A stretch of DNA of 49,551 nucleotides from positions 1 through 49,551 of the forward strand of contig JAKFVU010000041.1 in the NCBI GenBank assembly GCA_021732025.1. The letters run 5' to 3'. The notes beneath the pieces were generated by a model, which did not search any database, was not told the DNA's origin, and saw nothing but the letters and a program-made list of their open reading frames with translations. Made by a program: the position numbers and the translations under genes. This document shows, one piece after another, positions 25,035 to 34,618 of this stretch (its first letter is position 1; each line of letters opens with the position of its first letter). The DNA is from Candidatus Obscuribacterales bacterium. GTDB lineage: Bacteria > Cyanobacteriota > Vampirovibrionia > Obscuribacterales > Obscuribacteraceae.

Positions 25035-27245
25035 ATGAATCCACACGACCAATCCCAGAGCTATTCTGGCGTTAATACAGACCCAGGTCCAAACCTGAGT
25101 GTAGAATGCCAGGACAGCACAAGATTAACCAACAGCCCCATATTAGGGCTGCCAGATTCAAGTATTACAATGGCCCCGGCCCAGCTAAATGACGGCAAAC
25201 TTCATGCCCTCGATTTGGTGGGCGAAAACTATGAAATTATTTCGCTCATCGGTGTGGGCGGAATGGGTTATGTCTACCGGGTTCGTCATCGCATTTTGCA
25301 AAAGCTCTATGCCATGAAAACTCTCAGCTCTCAGCATGTCAGCGAAATTGCCTGGCGTCGGTTGCAGGTAGAAGCTCAAGCTATCGCCCGCATGAACCAC
25401 CCCAATATTGTTGGTATACACAACCTTGGGTTGCACGAAGATCGGCTGCCATACTATGTTATGGATCTCCTTGATGGAGAAGCTTTGGCCGATCGTTTAA
25501 AGCGCGGCAGCCTCACCCTAAGCCAAGCTCTGCCGATTTTTATTGAAGTTTGCAGAGGTCTCGGCTACGCCCACAAGAAAGGCATTATTCACCGCGATAT
25601 AAAACCTGGCAATATCATCTTACTGAAAGAGCCTGATAGCTCCGGCGCCACAGTAAAAATAGTCGACTTCGGCATAGCTAAGCTATCTGGTGCCAGCGAT
25701 CCGAGCAACCAGAATCTTACTTGCGTAGGCGAAGTTTTCGGCAGCCCATATTACATGAGCCCAGAGCAGTGCGAAGGCAAGCGCATCGACGCCCGCTCTG
25801 ATATCTACTCAGTCGGTTGTACTCTTTTTGAAGCTTTAGTGGGCCATCCTCCATTTAGAGGAAACAACCCCGTGCAGACTATGGTCATGCACCAAAGTCA
25901 CGAGCCACCATCAATGAGTGCCGCTGCCGGCAAGAAGTTTCCTGACGAGATTGAAGAACTTGTAGCTCAGCTCTTGGCCAAGGCGCCAATGGATCGCTAT
26001 CAGAGTTTAGACAAAGTTGCTGAAGACTTGCAATCGATTGCCTCAGGAAGAGAGATACAAACAAAAGCACTCTTTGATACTCACACATTTTTCGAAGCAG
26101 AAGACGACGAAGAAAAGACTCCAAACAAAAACCTTGCCCTGGGCGTGACGCTATCTCTAGCCGCCACTATAGCCGTGCTCATAGGAGCAGCAGTATGGTT
26201 CATTCAAGCGAAACAAAGCGAGCGACCAAGCAGCAAAAAAGTTGCAGAAGTAAAAGTTGCAGACGCCAAGAAAGTTGGCATCGCCAGTAGTACCAAGCTC
26301 GCCCCAACAGCCATAGGACTACCGCAACCTTTCAGTCATGCCACTGTAGATAAAGACGGCAAAGCAGTCAAACAATTTGACTTCCCCAGCGACAATTATC
26401 TCGGCCGCATAATCATCAACGACAGTACTGAATACTGGGAAGCGAAAGGCACAAAACAGTTTCCAGCATCCGCCAAGCTTGAACTAGTAGCGTCGCCTCA
26501 ACTGATGGCTCAACTCGACAATTTTGATCGCTTCCGCCCTGACGACCTGTACGGCGTGCGTTTGTTCCAGCAAGCCATGCCCACTCCAAAGGCAGGTACT
26601 ACCAATGCCAACACTAGTTCCGGCAACGACTTCCTGCTGCCTGAAAGTTATGACAGTGACATTCCAGCCGCGCTCAAACACTTACAGCACATAACCAGTT
26701 TACGAAAACTTGATTTGATTGACTGTCCCAATGCCAATGATAAGGCAATTGCTTCAATCAATAAGTTACCCAATATTATCGATCTGCGGGCCAGCGACAC
26801 CAGCATCACGGGTGAGGGTCTGAGCAATTTGAGTAGACTAAAAGAATTAGAGAGTTTGACTTACACCAAAGGTACAAAAGTAAGTGCACTGCTCAAGGCA
26901 CTGGCTGGCTCAAAAAAACTAACCAGCCTAGGCATAGACCGACCTAGCAGCAGAGCCTTGACTGAAAGCGACCTCAAAAATATTGCTAGCTGCAAAAACC
27001 TGACGCGCCTCGATCTAGACGACTGCGCTATCGACAATAATGGCCTAGCTATCATCGCTACCCTGCCTCACCTCAAAGAGCTTTATACTGAATACAACAG
27101 GCTCGACGAAAATTGCTTGCTAAGCATGCAAAAAATGAAGAAACTTGAGTTTCTCGACCTCTCCTCTCCGACCTGGACACCGCGCCGCCAAGCCCTGTTG
27201 AAACAGCAATTCCCCAGATTAAGCACAGTGGTGTTTAACGACTAA
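25035..27245 (+). CDS. Ser/Thr kinase-TM-LRR protein, array member 1
   Basis: 736 residues; a TAA in the same frame lies one codon before ATG 25035, which fixes the start. Order: short variable N-terminus; Hanks-type kinase (about 60-335) with GVGGMGYVYRVRH, ATP Lys in YAMKTL, HRDIKPGN (from 186), VDFGIAKLSG (from 211), and SPEQCEGKRIDARSDIYS; acidic juxtamembrane stretch; one TM helix (about 366-388, LAATIAVLIGAAVWF); then outside the membrane a module with FDFPSDNYLGRI and FRPDDLYGVRLF, and six or so leucine-rich repeats (LRKLDLIDC, LTSLGIDRP, LTRLDLDDC). All catalytic residues are kept. First of four tandem paralogues. Confidence 0.92.
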   Translation: MNPHDQSQSYSGVNTDPGPNLSVECQDSTRLTNSPILGLPDSSITMAPAQLNDGKLHALDLVGENYEIISLIGVGGMGYVYRVRHRILQKLYAMKTLSSQHVSEIAWRRLQVEAQAIARMNHPNIVGIHNLGLHEDRLPYYVMDLLDGEALADRLKRGSLTLSQALPIFIEVCRGLGYAHKKGIIHRDIKPGNIILLKEPDSSGATVKIVDFGIAKLSGASDPSNQNLTCVGEVFGSPYYMSPEQCEGKRIDARSDIYSVGCTLFEALVGHPPFRGNNPVQTMVMHQSHEPPSMSAAAGKKFPDEIEELVAQLLAKAPMDRYQSLDKVAEDLQSIASGREIQTKALFDTHTFFEAEDDEEKTPNKNLALGVTLSLAATIAVLIGAAVWFIQAKQSERPSSKKVAEVKVADAKKVGIASSTKLAPTAIGLPQPFSHATVDKDGKAVKQFDFPSDNYLGRIIINDSTEYWEAKGTKQFPASAKLELVASPQLMAQLDNFDRFRPDDLYGVRLFQQAMPTPKAGTTNANTSSGNDFLLPESYDSDIPAALKHLQHITSLRKLDLIDCPNANDKAIASINKLPNIIDLRASDTSITGEGLSNLSRLKELESLTYTKGTKVSALLKALAGSKKLTSLGIDRPSSRALTESDLKNIASCKNLTRLDLDDCAIDNNGLAIIATLPHLKELYTEYNRLDENCLLSMQKMKKLEFLDLSSPTWTPRRQALLKQQFPRLSTVVFND

Positions 27246-27272
27246 TTGTCGTTCCAGTCTGCCGTGAACCCC

Positions 27273-29348
27273 ATGGACAATAACAACACTGACGACCATG
27301 ACGATGACGCCGTAACTCGGCGAAGCATCAGCAATCAGCCAGATTTTGCATTCAATGATAATTATGAGCTCAGCGCTGGCGACATGGTAGGCGACTATGA
27401 AGTGATTAGCCTTCTTGGCGTCGGCGGCATGGGCTATGTCTATGAAGCCCGCCACCAGGTTCTCAATAAAGTCTATGCCATCAAAACAATAAGAGCTGAT
27501 TGTCTCAGCGAAACTATCTGGCGCCGCATGCAGATTGAGGCCCAGGCTATTGCTCGAATGAATCATCCCAATATTGTCGGCATTCACAACTTTGGCGTGC
27601 ATGAGGGTCGGCCATTCTATGTCATGGACTTATTGAGGGGAACCAGTCTAGCTGAAAAACTAAAATCACAAGGACCACTATCTATATCAGAGGCTCTGAC
27701 GATTTTTCGCGAAGTCGCTACTGGCCTCAATTATGCTCACAAAAAGGGGATTATTCACCGCGACATAAAGCCCGGCAATATTATTCTCTTAAAGAAAGCA
27801 GACTCATCTGGTGCCAAAGTAAAAATTGTCGATTTTGGCATCGCAAAGCTAGCCGGCACAAGCGATCCCAACAATCAAAACCTCACATCAATGGGTGAGA
27901 TTTTCGGCAGTCCTTTGTACATGAGCCCTGAGCAGTGCTTGGCAGAGCGCACCGACGCCCGCTCTGATGTCTATGCTTTGGGCTGCACCATGTTTGAGGC
28001 ACTTACTGGCCAACCGCCCTTTCGCGGCAACAACCAAGTGCAAACAATGATGTTGCATCAAGGGGCACCAATACCCACCTTGGCAGAAAAGAGCAAGAAA
28101 AAAACTGAATTTCCTGAGGCACTAGAGCTGGTGCTAACAAAAATGCTAGCGAAAAAGCCAATGGAGCGCTATCAGAATCTCGCTGCTGTAGTCGAAGACC
28201 TAGACAAAATAACCGCTTTATTAGAGTTACCCGAAGAAAATGATCAGTCAAATCAGCTCAAACGAAATGTCGCAGTTGCTGTGGTGGCGATTGCACTTTG
28301 CACAATAGTCGTTGGCAGCCTAGCTTTTCTCGCTGTGGGCGGCAGCGCCAACATACCGGCTTTAACTAGACTATTTGTAGGCCAGCAAGACTTTAGTACA
28401 AGCAAAGTTGAAAGCAAAATAAACGAAGAAACTGCTACCAAAGTCAGATACGAGAAATTAGACAAAGATAGGCTTGTGGGGCCAATCTGTAAATACGAAA
28501 AGCGCAACCAAAAGCTAGTGAAAGTTTTCACTTTTCCCAAAATAGTTTTTGGCACGATCTACAGCGAAGGTGCCGAAAAGAAAGAGTGGTTAGCATCCGG
28601 CACCAAAGAATATGCGGCCGACGATGAGCTACTTTTCGCATCACACGGACATATGATGACCCATCCAGAAAACTTCAAAGCCTTTCGTAACGGCGACTTC
28701 TGGGGAATTCGGCTGCGCTACCTTGGCGAAGGTAAACCAGCAAAAAGCGATTCATTCTTCCCCACCCCGGAACCAACCTTTGCCGACCTGCGAGGCGCAC
28801 TGTTGCAAATGGCACACTTAGACAAGTTATCGAACCTGAGCTTAGCTCACTGCAGTCAACTCACAGACAATGACATTGTGCTGCTTAACCAGTTTCCAAA
28901 ACTCACGCATCTTGACTTGACCAATACCAATGCCAATGGCTATGAGGTGGCAAAACTACCGGTTTTGAAGCGTCTAAAGAATCTTGACTTCTCCACTTGT
29001 CCCCACATCACACCAGTGTTGCGGGCCCTGGCGGGGAGTAAAAACATGCTCTGGCTCAAAATCAATAGTGTCAGCGGTGGCCACCTGACCAAGGAAGACA
29101 TCAGAAACATCGCCACTCTGCCTAATCTTAAAATACTCGAGCTAGATGACAACGCAATCACCAACGACGACATTGAAATACTATCCAGCTTGCCGAAACT
29201 AACAAAATTATCAGCCCAAAATGGCACAGTCGATGAAAATGCAATTAAATCATTCAAAAAGATGAAAGCCATCGAAGAAGTAACTGTGAAGAATAAGCAC
29301 TGGACGGTCGTTTGCGAGAAAAAGCTGAAAGCAGTCTTGAAGAGATAA
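27273..29348 (+). CDS. Ser/Thr kinase-TM-LRR protein, array member 2
   Basis: 691 residues from ATG 27273, chosen by homology with the first member; a TTG at 27246 directly after the previous stop would add nine. The kinase is complete: GVGGMGYVYEARH, YAIKTI, HRDIKPGNIILL, VDFGIAKLAG, SPEQCLAERTDARSDVYAL. A TM helix (VAVVAIALCTIVVGSLAFLA) leads to the shared outside module (FTFPKIVFGTIY; HPENFKAFRNGDFWGIRL) and leucine-rich repeats (LSNLSLAHC, LTHLDLTNT, LKILELDDN). It is the most diverged in the activation segment (LAERT in place of EGKRI) and lacks the C-terminal FGGE motif of members 3 and 4. Only 27 nt separate it from member 1, so they are cotranscribed. Confidence 0.91.
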   Translation: MDNNNTDDHDDDAVTRRSISNQPDFAFNDNYELSAGDMVGDYEVISLLGVGGMGYVYEARHQVLNKVYAIKTIRADCLSETIWRRMQIEAQAIARMNHPNIVGIHNFGVHEGRPFYVMDLLRGTSLAEKLKSQGPLSISEALTIFREVATGLNYAHKKGIIHRDIKPGNIILLKKADSSGAKVKIVDFGIAKLAGTSDPNNQNLTSMGEIFGSPLYMSPEQCLAERTDARSDVYALGCTMFEALTGQPPFRGNNQVQTMMLHQGAPIPTLAEKSKKKTEFPEALELVLTKMLAKKPMERYQNLAAVVEDLDKITALLELPEENDQSNQLKRNVAVAVVAIALCTIVVGSLAFLAVGGSANIPALTRLFVGQQDFSTSKVESKINEETATKVRYEKLDKDRLVGPICKYEKRNQKLVKVFTFPKIVFGTIYSEGAEKKEWLASGTKEYAADDELLFASHGHMMTHPENFKAFRNGDFWGIRLRYLGEGKPAKSDSFFPTPEPTFADLRGALLQMAHLDKLSNLSLAHCSQLTDNDIVLLNQFPKLTHLDLTNTNANGYEVAKLPVLKRLKNLDFSTCPHITPVLRALAGSKNMLWLKINSVSGGHLTKEDIRNIATLPNLKILELDDNAITNDDIEILSSLPKLTKLSAQNGTVDENAIKSFKKMKAIEEVTVKNKHWTVVCEKKLKAVLKR

Positions 29349-29368
29349 AGCCGATTCTTCGTAGTAAT

Positions 29369-29379
29369 GGGCATAATGC
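29369..29379 (+). promoter_or_regulatory. Shared upstream element of kinase 3 (candidate -10)
   Basis: GGGCATAATGC 27 nt before the start of kinase 3 recurs at the same distance before kinase 4 (31567-31577), with CGGTTAC between element and start in both. CATAAT would serve as a -10. No good -35 is seen. Because the same bases can be read as in-frame codons with an ATG, conservation could instead reflect translation. Confidence 0.35.
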
Positions 29380-29405
29380 TTAGGCACATTACGGTTACTA
29401 GCAAT

Positions 29406-31517
29406 ATGGAACCACACGAATCTCAGAATTCATTTGATGCTGGTGACCCAGATGGTCAGGGCAACACGCGCTTAACCTCTGGCCAAGGCCAGACCGATTC
29501 AATCGCCAAACCATATATCTCAGACGACAAACTGCAACCTGGTGATATCGTCGGCGAAAATTACGTGATCATAGAGTTGCTTGGCGTAGGCGGCATGGGC
29601 TATGTCTACAAAGTGCGCCACCTTATTCTCGAAAAAATCTACGCCATGAAAACAATTGGCTCTGATCAAGTCTCTGAAATGGCTTGGCGTCGATTGCAGG
29701 TTGAAGCACAAGCGATCGCCCGCATCAATCATCCCAATATCGTCGGTATCCATAATTTAGGAGTTCACAACGGCGCTCAGCAAAACAGAATTCCGTACTA
29801 CGTTATGGACTATCTCAAAGGAGAAAACCTAGCCGAGATCTTGCGACGAAAACGACACCTGAGCTTAGAGGCTAGCTTGCCACTCTTCATTGAGATCTGC
29901 AAAGGTCTTGGCTATGCTCACAAAAAAGGCATAGTTCATCGCGACATAAAACCAGGAAATATAGTCATTCTGGATCAACCAGACTTTAGTGGTGCCAGAG
30001 TAAAATTAGTAGACTTTGGTATTGCCAAACTAGCCGGCACCGTAGATCCAGAAAATCAAAAACTGACCACCATTGGTGAAGTCTTCGGTAGTCCTCTCTA
30101 CATGAGCCCCGAACAATGCGAAGGCAAGCGCATTGATGCTCGCTCTGACATATATTCACTCGGCTGCACCTTCTTCGAAACACTAACTGGAGACGCTCCA
30201 TTTCATGGAGAAAATCCAGTAGCAACGATGCTAATGCACACGCAAGCCGAGCCACCAACACTGTACGAAGGATGCGGCATAGAATTTCCCGAATCTATGG
30301 AAAAGCTTGTTGCAACGATGCTTGCGAAAGCTCCAATGAACCGCTATCCAAATCTCGAGCGAGTAGCAGAAGATCTACAAAAAATAATGGAAGGTGGAGA
30401 GATAGATGAATCTCCCTTTGCTGGACCCACCGGCAGCCACAGGCGCGGTGGCAACAACCTCAACAATCAATCAAACACTGTAGCAGACACAAAAGCAATC
30501 AAGGCGATAGCAAGCATCACACCAATAAAGATTGCCGCGCTAGCCGCTCTATTGGTAGTATCACTAGTATCAATAACTCTCTACTTTACTAACCAGCGCA
30601 CCATAGATACAACAACAGCTGTAGCCACTAAAGCACTAGTTAAAACGGCTCCCTCTGCCCCTGTCGAAAAATATTCGCAGTTACTAAGCGACGGCTACGT
30701 AAGGTTCAACTTTCCAGAGAAGCAGTCACTAGGTACAATTTCAACGCATTTCAACGACAAGAAGGGCGTGCAGGCTCAATCTAGTGTAAGCTTTCGCAAA
30801 GATGACAAACTATACTTCATGGCCAATGACTATGCTATTGCCCATCCTGAAATTTTTGACTCATTCAGAGCCGATGACTTACATGCCATAACGGCACCCC
30901 AGAACTCAATGGTGACTGACGTAAACAAAGGCGCTCAAGACACCGACGTAAACATAGCGCTAGCTCACATTGGCAATCTAACTGGTCTAAAACATCTTGG
31001 CCTCGATGTCACCAACGCCTCTGATTCAGCAATAGAAGATCTCAATAAGCTTGTTAATTTGAGAGTTCTAAAACTCAACAACACCGATATGAGCGGCGCT
31101 GGACTGAGCAAACTAAAAAGACTGAAAAACCTTACATCTCTTTCGTTCAGCCACAACAATGACTGCAAGGACATGCTCAAGGCCCTAGCTGGCTCAACTG
31201 AAATTGACTCGTTATATTTGGAAGGACAAAATATTGACGAAGAAGCTGCAAAACTGTTAGCTAGCTGCAAGAATCTAAGACATTTAGATATAGAAGCATC
31301 GAGTGCCAACGACAGAGTGCTAGAGATATTGGCAGACATGCCACATATTGATTTTATCGGCATCACAGCCTGCCCAATATCTCAAGCTTGCATTGACAAA
31401 GTGAAAAAAGTTCATGCAGGAAAAAGGCTAGATTTGGCCCGTGCTAAAAACGTCCGCACGACCTTAGACAAGTCGTTCGGCGGTGAAAATCCAGCTGATT
31501 GGTTCTTGACGAAATAG
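29406..31517 (+). CDS. Ser/Thr kinase-TM-LRR protein, array member 3
   Basis: 703 residues from ATG 29406 (MEPHESQ, aligning with MNPHDQS of member 1). In-frame ATGs at 29367 and 29376 are alternatives, and the segment they add resembles that of member 4. Kinase motifs are intact (GVGGMGYVYKVRH, YAMKTI, HRDIKPGNIVIL, VDFGIAKLAG, EGKRIDARSDIYSLGC). TM helix IAALAALLVVSLVSITLYF. The outside module has FNFPEKQSLGTIS and HPEIFDSFRADDLHAI, followed by leucine-rich repeats (LKHLGLDVT, LRVLKLNNT, LRHLDIEAS) and a C-terminal FGGENPADWFL that recurs in member 4. Confidence 0.91.
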   Translation: MEPHESQNSFDAGDPDGQGNTRLTSGQGQTDSIAKPYISDDKLQPGDIVGENYVIIELLGVGGMGYVYKVRHLILEKIYAMKTIGSDQVSEMAWRRLQVEAQAIARINHPNIVGIHNLGVHNGAQQNRIPYYVMDYLKGENLAEILRRKRHLSLEASLPLFIEICKGLGYAHKKGIVHRDIKPGNIVILDQPDFSGARVKLVDFGIAKLAGTVDPENQKLTTIGEVFGSPLYMSPEQCEGKRIDARSDIYSLGCTFFETLTGDAPFHGENPVATMLMHTQAEPPTLYEGCGIEFPESMEKLVATMLAKAPMNRYPNLERVAEDLQKIMEGGEIDESPFAGPTGSHRRGGNNLNNQSNTVADTKAIKAIASITPIKIAALAALLVVSLVSITLYFTNQRTIDTTTAVATKALVKTAPSAPVEKYSQLLSDGYVRFNFPEKQSLGTISTHFNDKKGVQAQSSVSFRKDDKLYFMANDYAIAHPEIFDSFRADDLHAITAPQNSMVTDVNKGAQDTDVNIALAHIGNLTGLKHLGLDVTNASDSAIEDLNKLVNLRVLKLNNTDMSGAGLSKLKRLKNLTSLSFSHNNDCKDMLKALAGSTEIDSLYLEGQNIDEEAAKLLASCKNLRHLDIEASSANDRVLEILADMPHIDFIGITACPISQACIDKVKKVHAGKRLDLARAKNVRTTLDKSFGGENPADWFLTK

Positions 31518-31566
31518 CTTATCTCGACTTTCTAAGTCTAGATTAAGCCCACTATGCTTCAATACT

Positions 31567-31577
31567 GGGCATAATGC
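31567..31577 (+). promoter_or_regulatory. Shared upstream element of kinase 4 (candidate -10)
   Basis: Same GGGCATAATGC and spacing as before kinase 3. A similar GGGCATAAG lies some 50 nt before the AAA+ gene at 37706. Candidate promoter; the alternative is that it is part of the coding region starting at ATG 31574. Confidence 0.35.
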
Positions 31578-31603
31578 ATAGGCGGAAAGCGGTTACCAAA
31601 TTA

Positions 31604-33772
31604 ATGGACCCAGAAGAGACTGAACGCACGGTAAAACAGGTTGACCCTGATGGTCAAACCGAAACAGACTTGATGGCAGCAAAAACTGTGCCATCAGGTC
31701 TGAGGTCAGAAGCCCTTGCCAAGCCTTTTCTTTCAGACAGCAAATTTCAGCCTGGTGATACAGTCGGTGATAACTACACCATCATCGACTTAATTGGTGT
31801 TGGTGGCATGGGATATGTCTATAAAGTACGCCACCGCATTCTCAACAAAATTTATGCCATGAAGACCATAGACAGTGAGCAGATGTCAGAAATGGCCTGG
31901 CGCAGGCTGCAAGTTGAAGCTCAAGCAATCGCTCGCATTAACCATCCAAACATCGTCTTCATTCACAATTTTGGTATGCACAATGGCACTGTTCCATATT
32001 ATGTTATGGATTTTCTCGAAGGCAGCAACCTGGCCCAGCATTTAAAACGCTCAAAGCGATTAACCCTTGAACAAAGCCTTCCAATATTTATTGAAATCTG
32101 TGACGGCCTCGGTTTCGCTCACAAAAAAGGTATTGTGCACCGCGATATCAAACCAGGCAACATTGTGATTCTGGACGAAGTCGACGTCAATGGTGCCACA
32201 GTAAAAATCGTAGACTTTGGCATAGCAAAATTGGCTGGAACGATCGATCCAAACAATCAGAAACTTACCAATGTTGGCGAGGTTTTCGGCAGCCCACTTT
32301 ACATGAGCCCAGAGCAATGCGAAGGCAAAAGAATTGACGCCCGCTCAGATATTTACTCTCTCGGCTGCACATTCTTCGAAATTCTTACCGGTAAAACGCC
32401 CTTCCGTGGCGAGAACAAAGTAGCAACAATGCTATTGCACAGCCAAGCCGATCCGCCAACGCTTAAACAAGCCAGCGGTATCGATTTTCCTGATTCAATT
32501 GAACATCTGATCGCTACTATGCTGGCCAAAGCACCTATGAATCGCTATCCAAACCTCGAGAGGGTTGGCAGTGATTTAGAGAAAATTCTAGCCGGCGAAG
32601 AAATTAGCACTTCACCATTCGCGAACAAAGTCAATCTTAATAGAGACGGCAACTACGAAGACGTTATCGATGAAGAAGAAGAAATACAAATAGTTCAATC
32701 GTCCCAACTAAAACAAAAAACTTTTGCCATTACCGGCTCTATACTCATACTTGGTGCTATCGCTGCCGTTGTAGCGGGCGTGCAAATCTATGAAGCGAAA
32801 AAGGCAGAAAAGGCAGCCAAAGCGAGAATAATTAAGCCTGGATCGGCTGCCGCAGTAGAAAAAGCTGTAAAAAACCTGCAAAAAAACGAAACCACAGCGA
32901 CATCGCCTATAGTGGCACAACAAAATTCTACTGTCGACAACGCGCACCCTGCCTTCTACTCCACCATCTTTAATGATGGCCAATCAATTCAGTTTGACTT
33001 TCCTATAGATCAATCGCTTGGTCAAATTGGCAACTACTACATGAACAAGCGCATGGATGCAAAAGGAAAAACAATACTCAAAATCAAAGGTCGCGTATCA
33101 CTTTATGCGAATGAATTTCTTTGTGCACATCCGAGCTTGTTAGATTTATTTAGGCCCACCGATTTGTGGGCCTTCACCACTCCAGAAGTGATTGGCAGTG
33201 ACAACGACTGCAAAGTTCTAATGCCACACTTGGCAAAGCTTACAGGACTTCAAGCACTGCACCTCAAAGGCAGCAAAGCAGACAATTCAATAATTCCATA
33301 TTTAGAAAAATTGCCTAATCTAGTAATCTTGAATGTGGGCACCACAGATGTAACCGGCAGTGGCTTGGCCAAATATTCAGGTCTAAAAAATCTGAACGAG
33401 TTATATTTTGGCTATAACAAAGAGGTTCCTGCTCTACTTTTGGCTCTCAAAGGCTCACAAAAATTAGACAGACTGGCCCTAGATAATCCCAGTGACACCT
33501 TTACGATGGAGCACGCCAAGCTACTAGCCGACTGCAAGAACTTGGAAATTCTCAATCTCGAAGCAAGCAGACTAGACGACGAAACCCTAGAATTTCTCTG
33601 CAAACTTCCGAAGCTGAAAAAAATTGATGTGAGCAACTGTGCCATCTCACGTGAAACTATCAAACGAATACATGCCACATACCCTGGCAGAAAACTAAAG
33701 ATTGAGATGAGAAGCATGATACAAGATGCCAATGCTTTCGGTGGTGAGTCACCAGTCGATTGGCTAAAGTAA
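31604..33772 (+). CDS. Ser/Thr kinase-TM-LRR protein, array member 4
   Basis: 722 residues from ATG 31604 (MDPEETE); an upstream ATG at 31574 adds ten. Kinase GVGGMGYVYKVRH, YAMKTI, HRDIKPGNIVIL, VDFGIAKLAG, EGKRIDARSDIYSLGC. An acidic DEEEE stretch precedes the TM helix (ITGSILILGAIAAVVAGVQI). Outside: FDFPIDQSLGQIGN, HPSLLDLFRPTDLWAF, leucine-rich repeats (LQALHLKGS, LVILNVGTT, LEILNLEAS) and FGGESPVDWLK at the end. Kinase domain and tail make it the closest relative of member 3. Its stop codon overlaps the next gene start (TAATG), so a small secreted protein is made together with this kinase. Confidence 0.91.
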   Translation: MDPEETERTVKQVDPDGQTETDLMAAKTVPSGLRSEALAKPFLSDSKFQPGDTVGDNYTIIDLIGVGGMGYVYKVRHRILNKIYAMKTIDSEQMSEMAWRRLQVEAQAIARINHPNIVFIHNFGMHNGTVPYYVMDFLEGSNLAQHLKRSKRLTLEQSLPIFIEICDGLGFAHKKGIVHRDIKPGNIVILDEVDVNGATVKIVDFGIAKLAGTIDPNNQKLTNVGEVFGSPLYMSPEQCEGKRIDARSDIYSLGCTFFEILTGKTPFRGENKVATMLLHSQADPPTLKQASGIDFPDSIEHLIATMLAKAPMNRYPNLERVGSDLEKILAGEEISTSPFANKVNLNRDGNYEDVIDEEEEIQIVQSSQLKQKTFAITGSILILGAIAAVVAGVQIYEAKKAEKAAKARIIKPGSAAAVEKAVKNLQKNETTATSPIVAQQNSTVDNAHPAFYSTIFNDGQSIQFDFPIDQSLGQIGNYYMNKRMDAKGKTILKIKGRVSLYANEFLCAHPSLLDLFRPTDLWAFTTPEVIGSDNDCKVLMPHLAKLTGLQALHLKGSKADNSIIPYLEKLPNLVILNVGTTDVTGSGLAKYSGLKNLNELYFGYNKEVPALLLALKGSQKLDRLALDNPSDTFTMEHAKLLADCKNLEILNLEASRLDDETLEFLCKLPKLKKIDVSNCAISRETIKRIHATYPGRKLKIEMRSMIQDANAFGGESPVDWLK

Positions 33773-34503
33773 TGAAAATCCCCTTTATATTATTAGTCGC
33801 CACCCTATACTTTCAACAATCGGCTTGGGCTACGCCTAGAGATGAAATTGGCCTAGTTCTGGAGCAGAGTTCATTGACACTAGGTTCGCAGGTAAAAGTT
33901 GAGATTGCTACAGACTGGTTTAAGGTAAACGTACCAAAACAAGGATACCTAGTTATTAGCAAAGCTCCAGACTGGAACACTTATTTTTACCGCCCTGACA
34001 AGCGACTCTACAAAATGATGACTTACGCAGAAGTCTTGAAGAAATCGTCTTTGATAGGCGCGATGGGCGCTTTTTCACCCACAACCGAAATTAAATTACC
34101 GTCTAAGCACAGAGAAATTCACCGAAATGGCCGGGTATGGTACGAATATGAACTAGAGAACACCACCAGTAAGACCTCATTTCTGAATGAGAAAATGGAT
34201 CGCGAAGTCATTGTGGTTAAAGACTATAAGCTCATCATTCTCCAAACTAATCTACAGAAGCAAGGTTCGCAAATACTGAGTCGACTTAATAGCCTGCCAT
34301 GTTCGCTCGGGATTCCATACAGCTTAATTGGTTTGCGCAGTGACAACTCTTATGGTGCGGCCCTCACCACAGGAAAAATACGGGTACAAAAACTAGCAAT
34401 GCCAGATTTCGCTAGCGTCTTAAAATATAAAAAGGCGACCAAAATAGAAGATATTCTCTATATCAGCTCACCATCTCAGATGTTTGTTGATTTGGTGCAG
34501 TGA
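33772..34503 (+). CDS. Secreted protein of unknown function, coupled to kinase 4
   Basis: 243 residues from ATG 33772, which overlaps the stop of kinase 4 (TAATG). A clear signal peptide (MKIPFILLVATLYFQQSAWA, cleavage after AWA) precedes a soluble domain of about 220 residues with alternating beta-type segments: WFKVNVPKQGYLVISKAPDW, NTYFYRPDKRLYKMM and RVWYEYELENTT. The opening of the mature part is vaguely like periplasmic LolA/DUF-type beta proteins, but I cannot name a family. Translational coupling to a kinase with an extracytoplasmic sensor suggests it may bind or tune that sensor; inference. Confidence 0.7.
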   Translation: MKIPFILLVATLYFQQSAWATPRDEIGLVLEQSSLTLGSQVKVEIATDWFKVNVPKQGYLVISKAPDWNTYFYRPDKRLYKMMTYAEVLKKSSLIGAMGAFSPTTEIKLPSKHREIHRNGRVWYEYELENTTSKTSFLNEKMDREVIVVKDYKLIILQTNLQKQGSQILSRLNSLPCSLGIPYSLIGLRSDNSYGAALTTGKIRVQKLAMPDFASVLKYKKATKIEDILYISSPSQMFVDLVQ

Positions 34504-34618
34504 GCCTGTTTTCTTACATCATGCAACACACACTTCGCAATTTAGTCTCACCTTAACCCGAAAGCTGCTACAAATAGTCTCGTACAGGCTCAGTTCAGTC
34601 AACGTTCAAGGTATCCCA

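Noticed and set aside
29714..29721. GCGATCGC, the HIP1 palindrome of cyanobacteria
   Set aside because: An isolated copy that falls inside a conserved kinase codon context; no enrichment in the window.
25035..33772. Assembly duplication of the kinase genes
   Set aside because: The copies differ clearly in N-termini, TM segments and ectodomains, so they are diverged paralogues and not repeats of one sequence.
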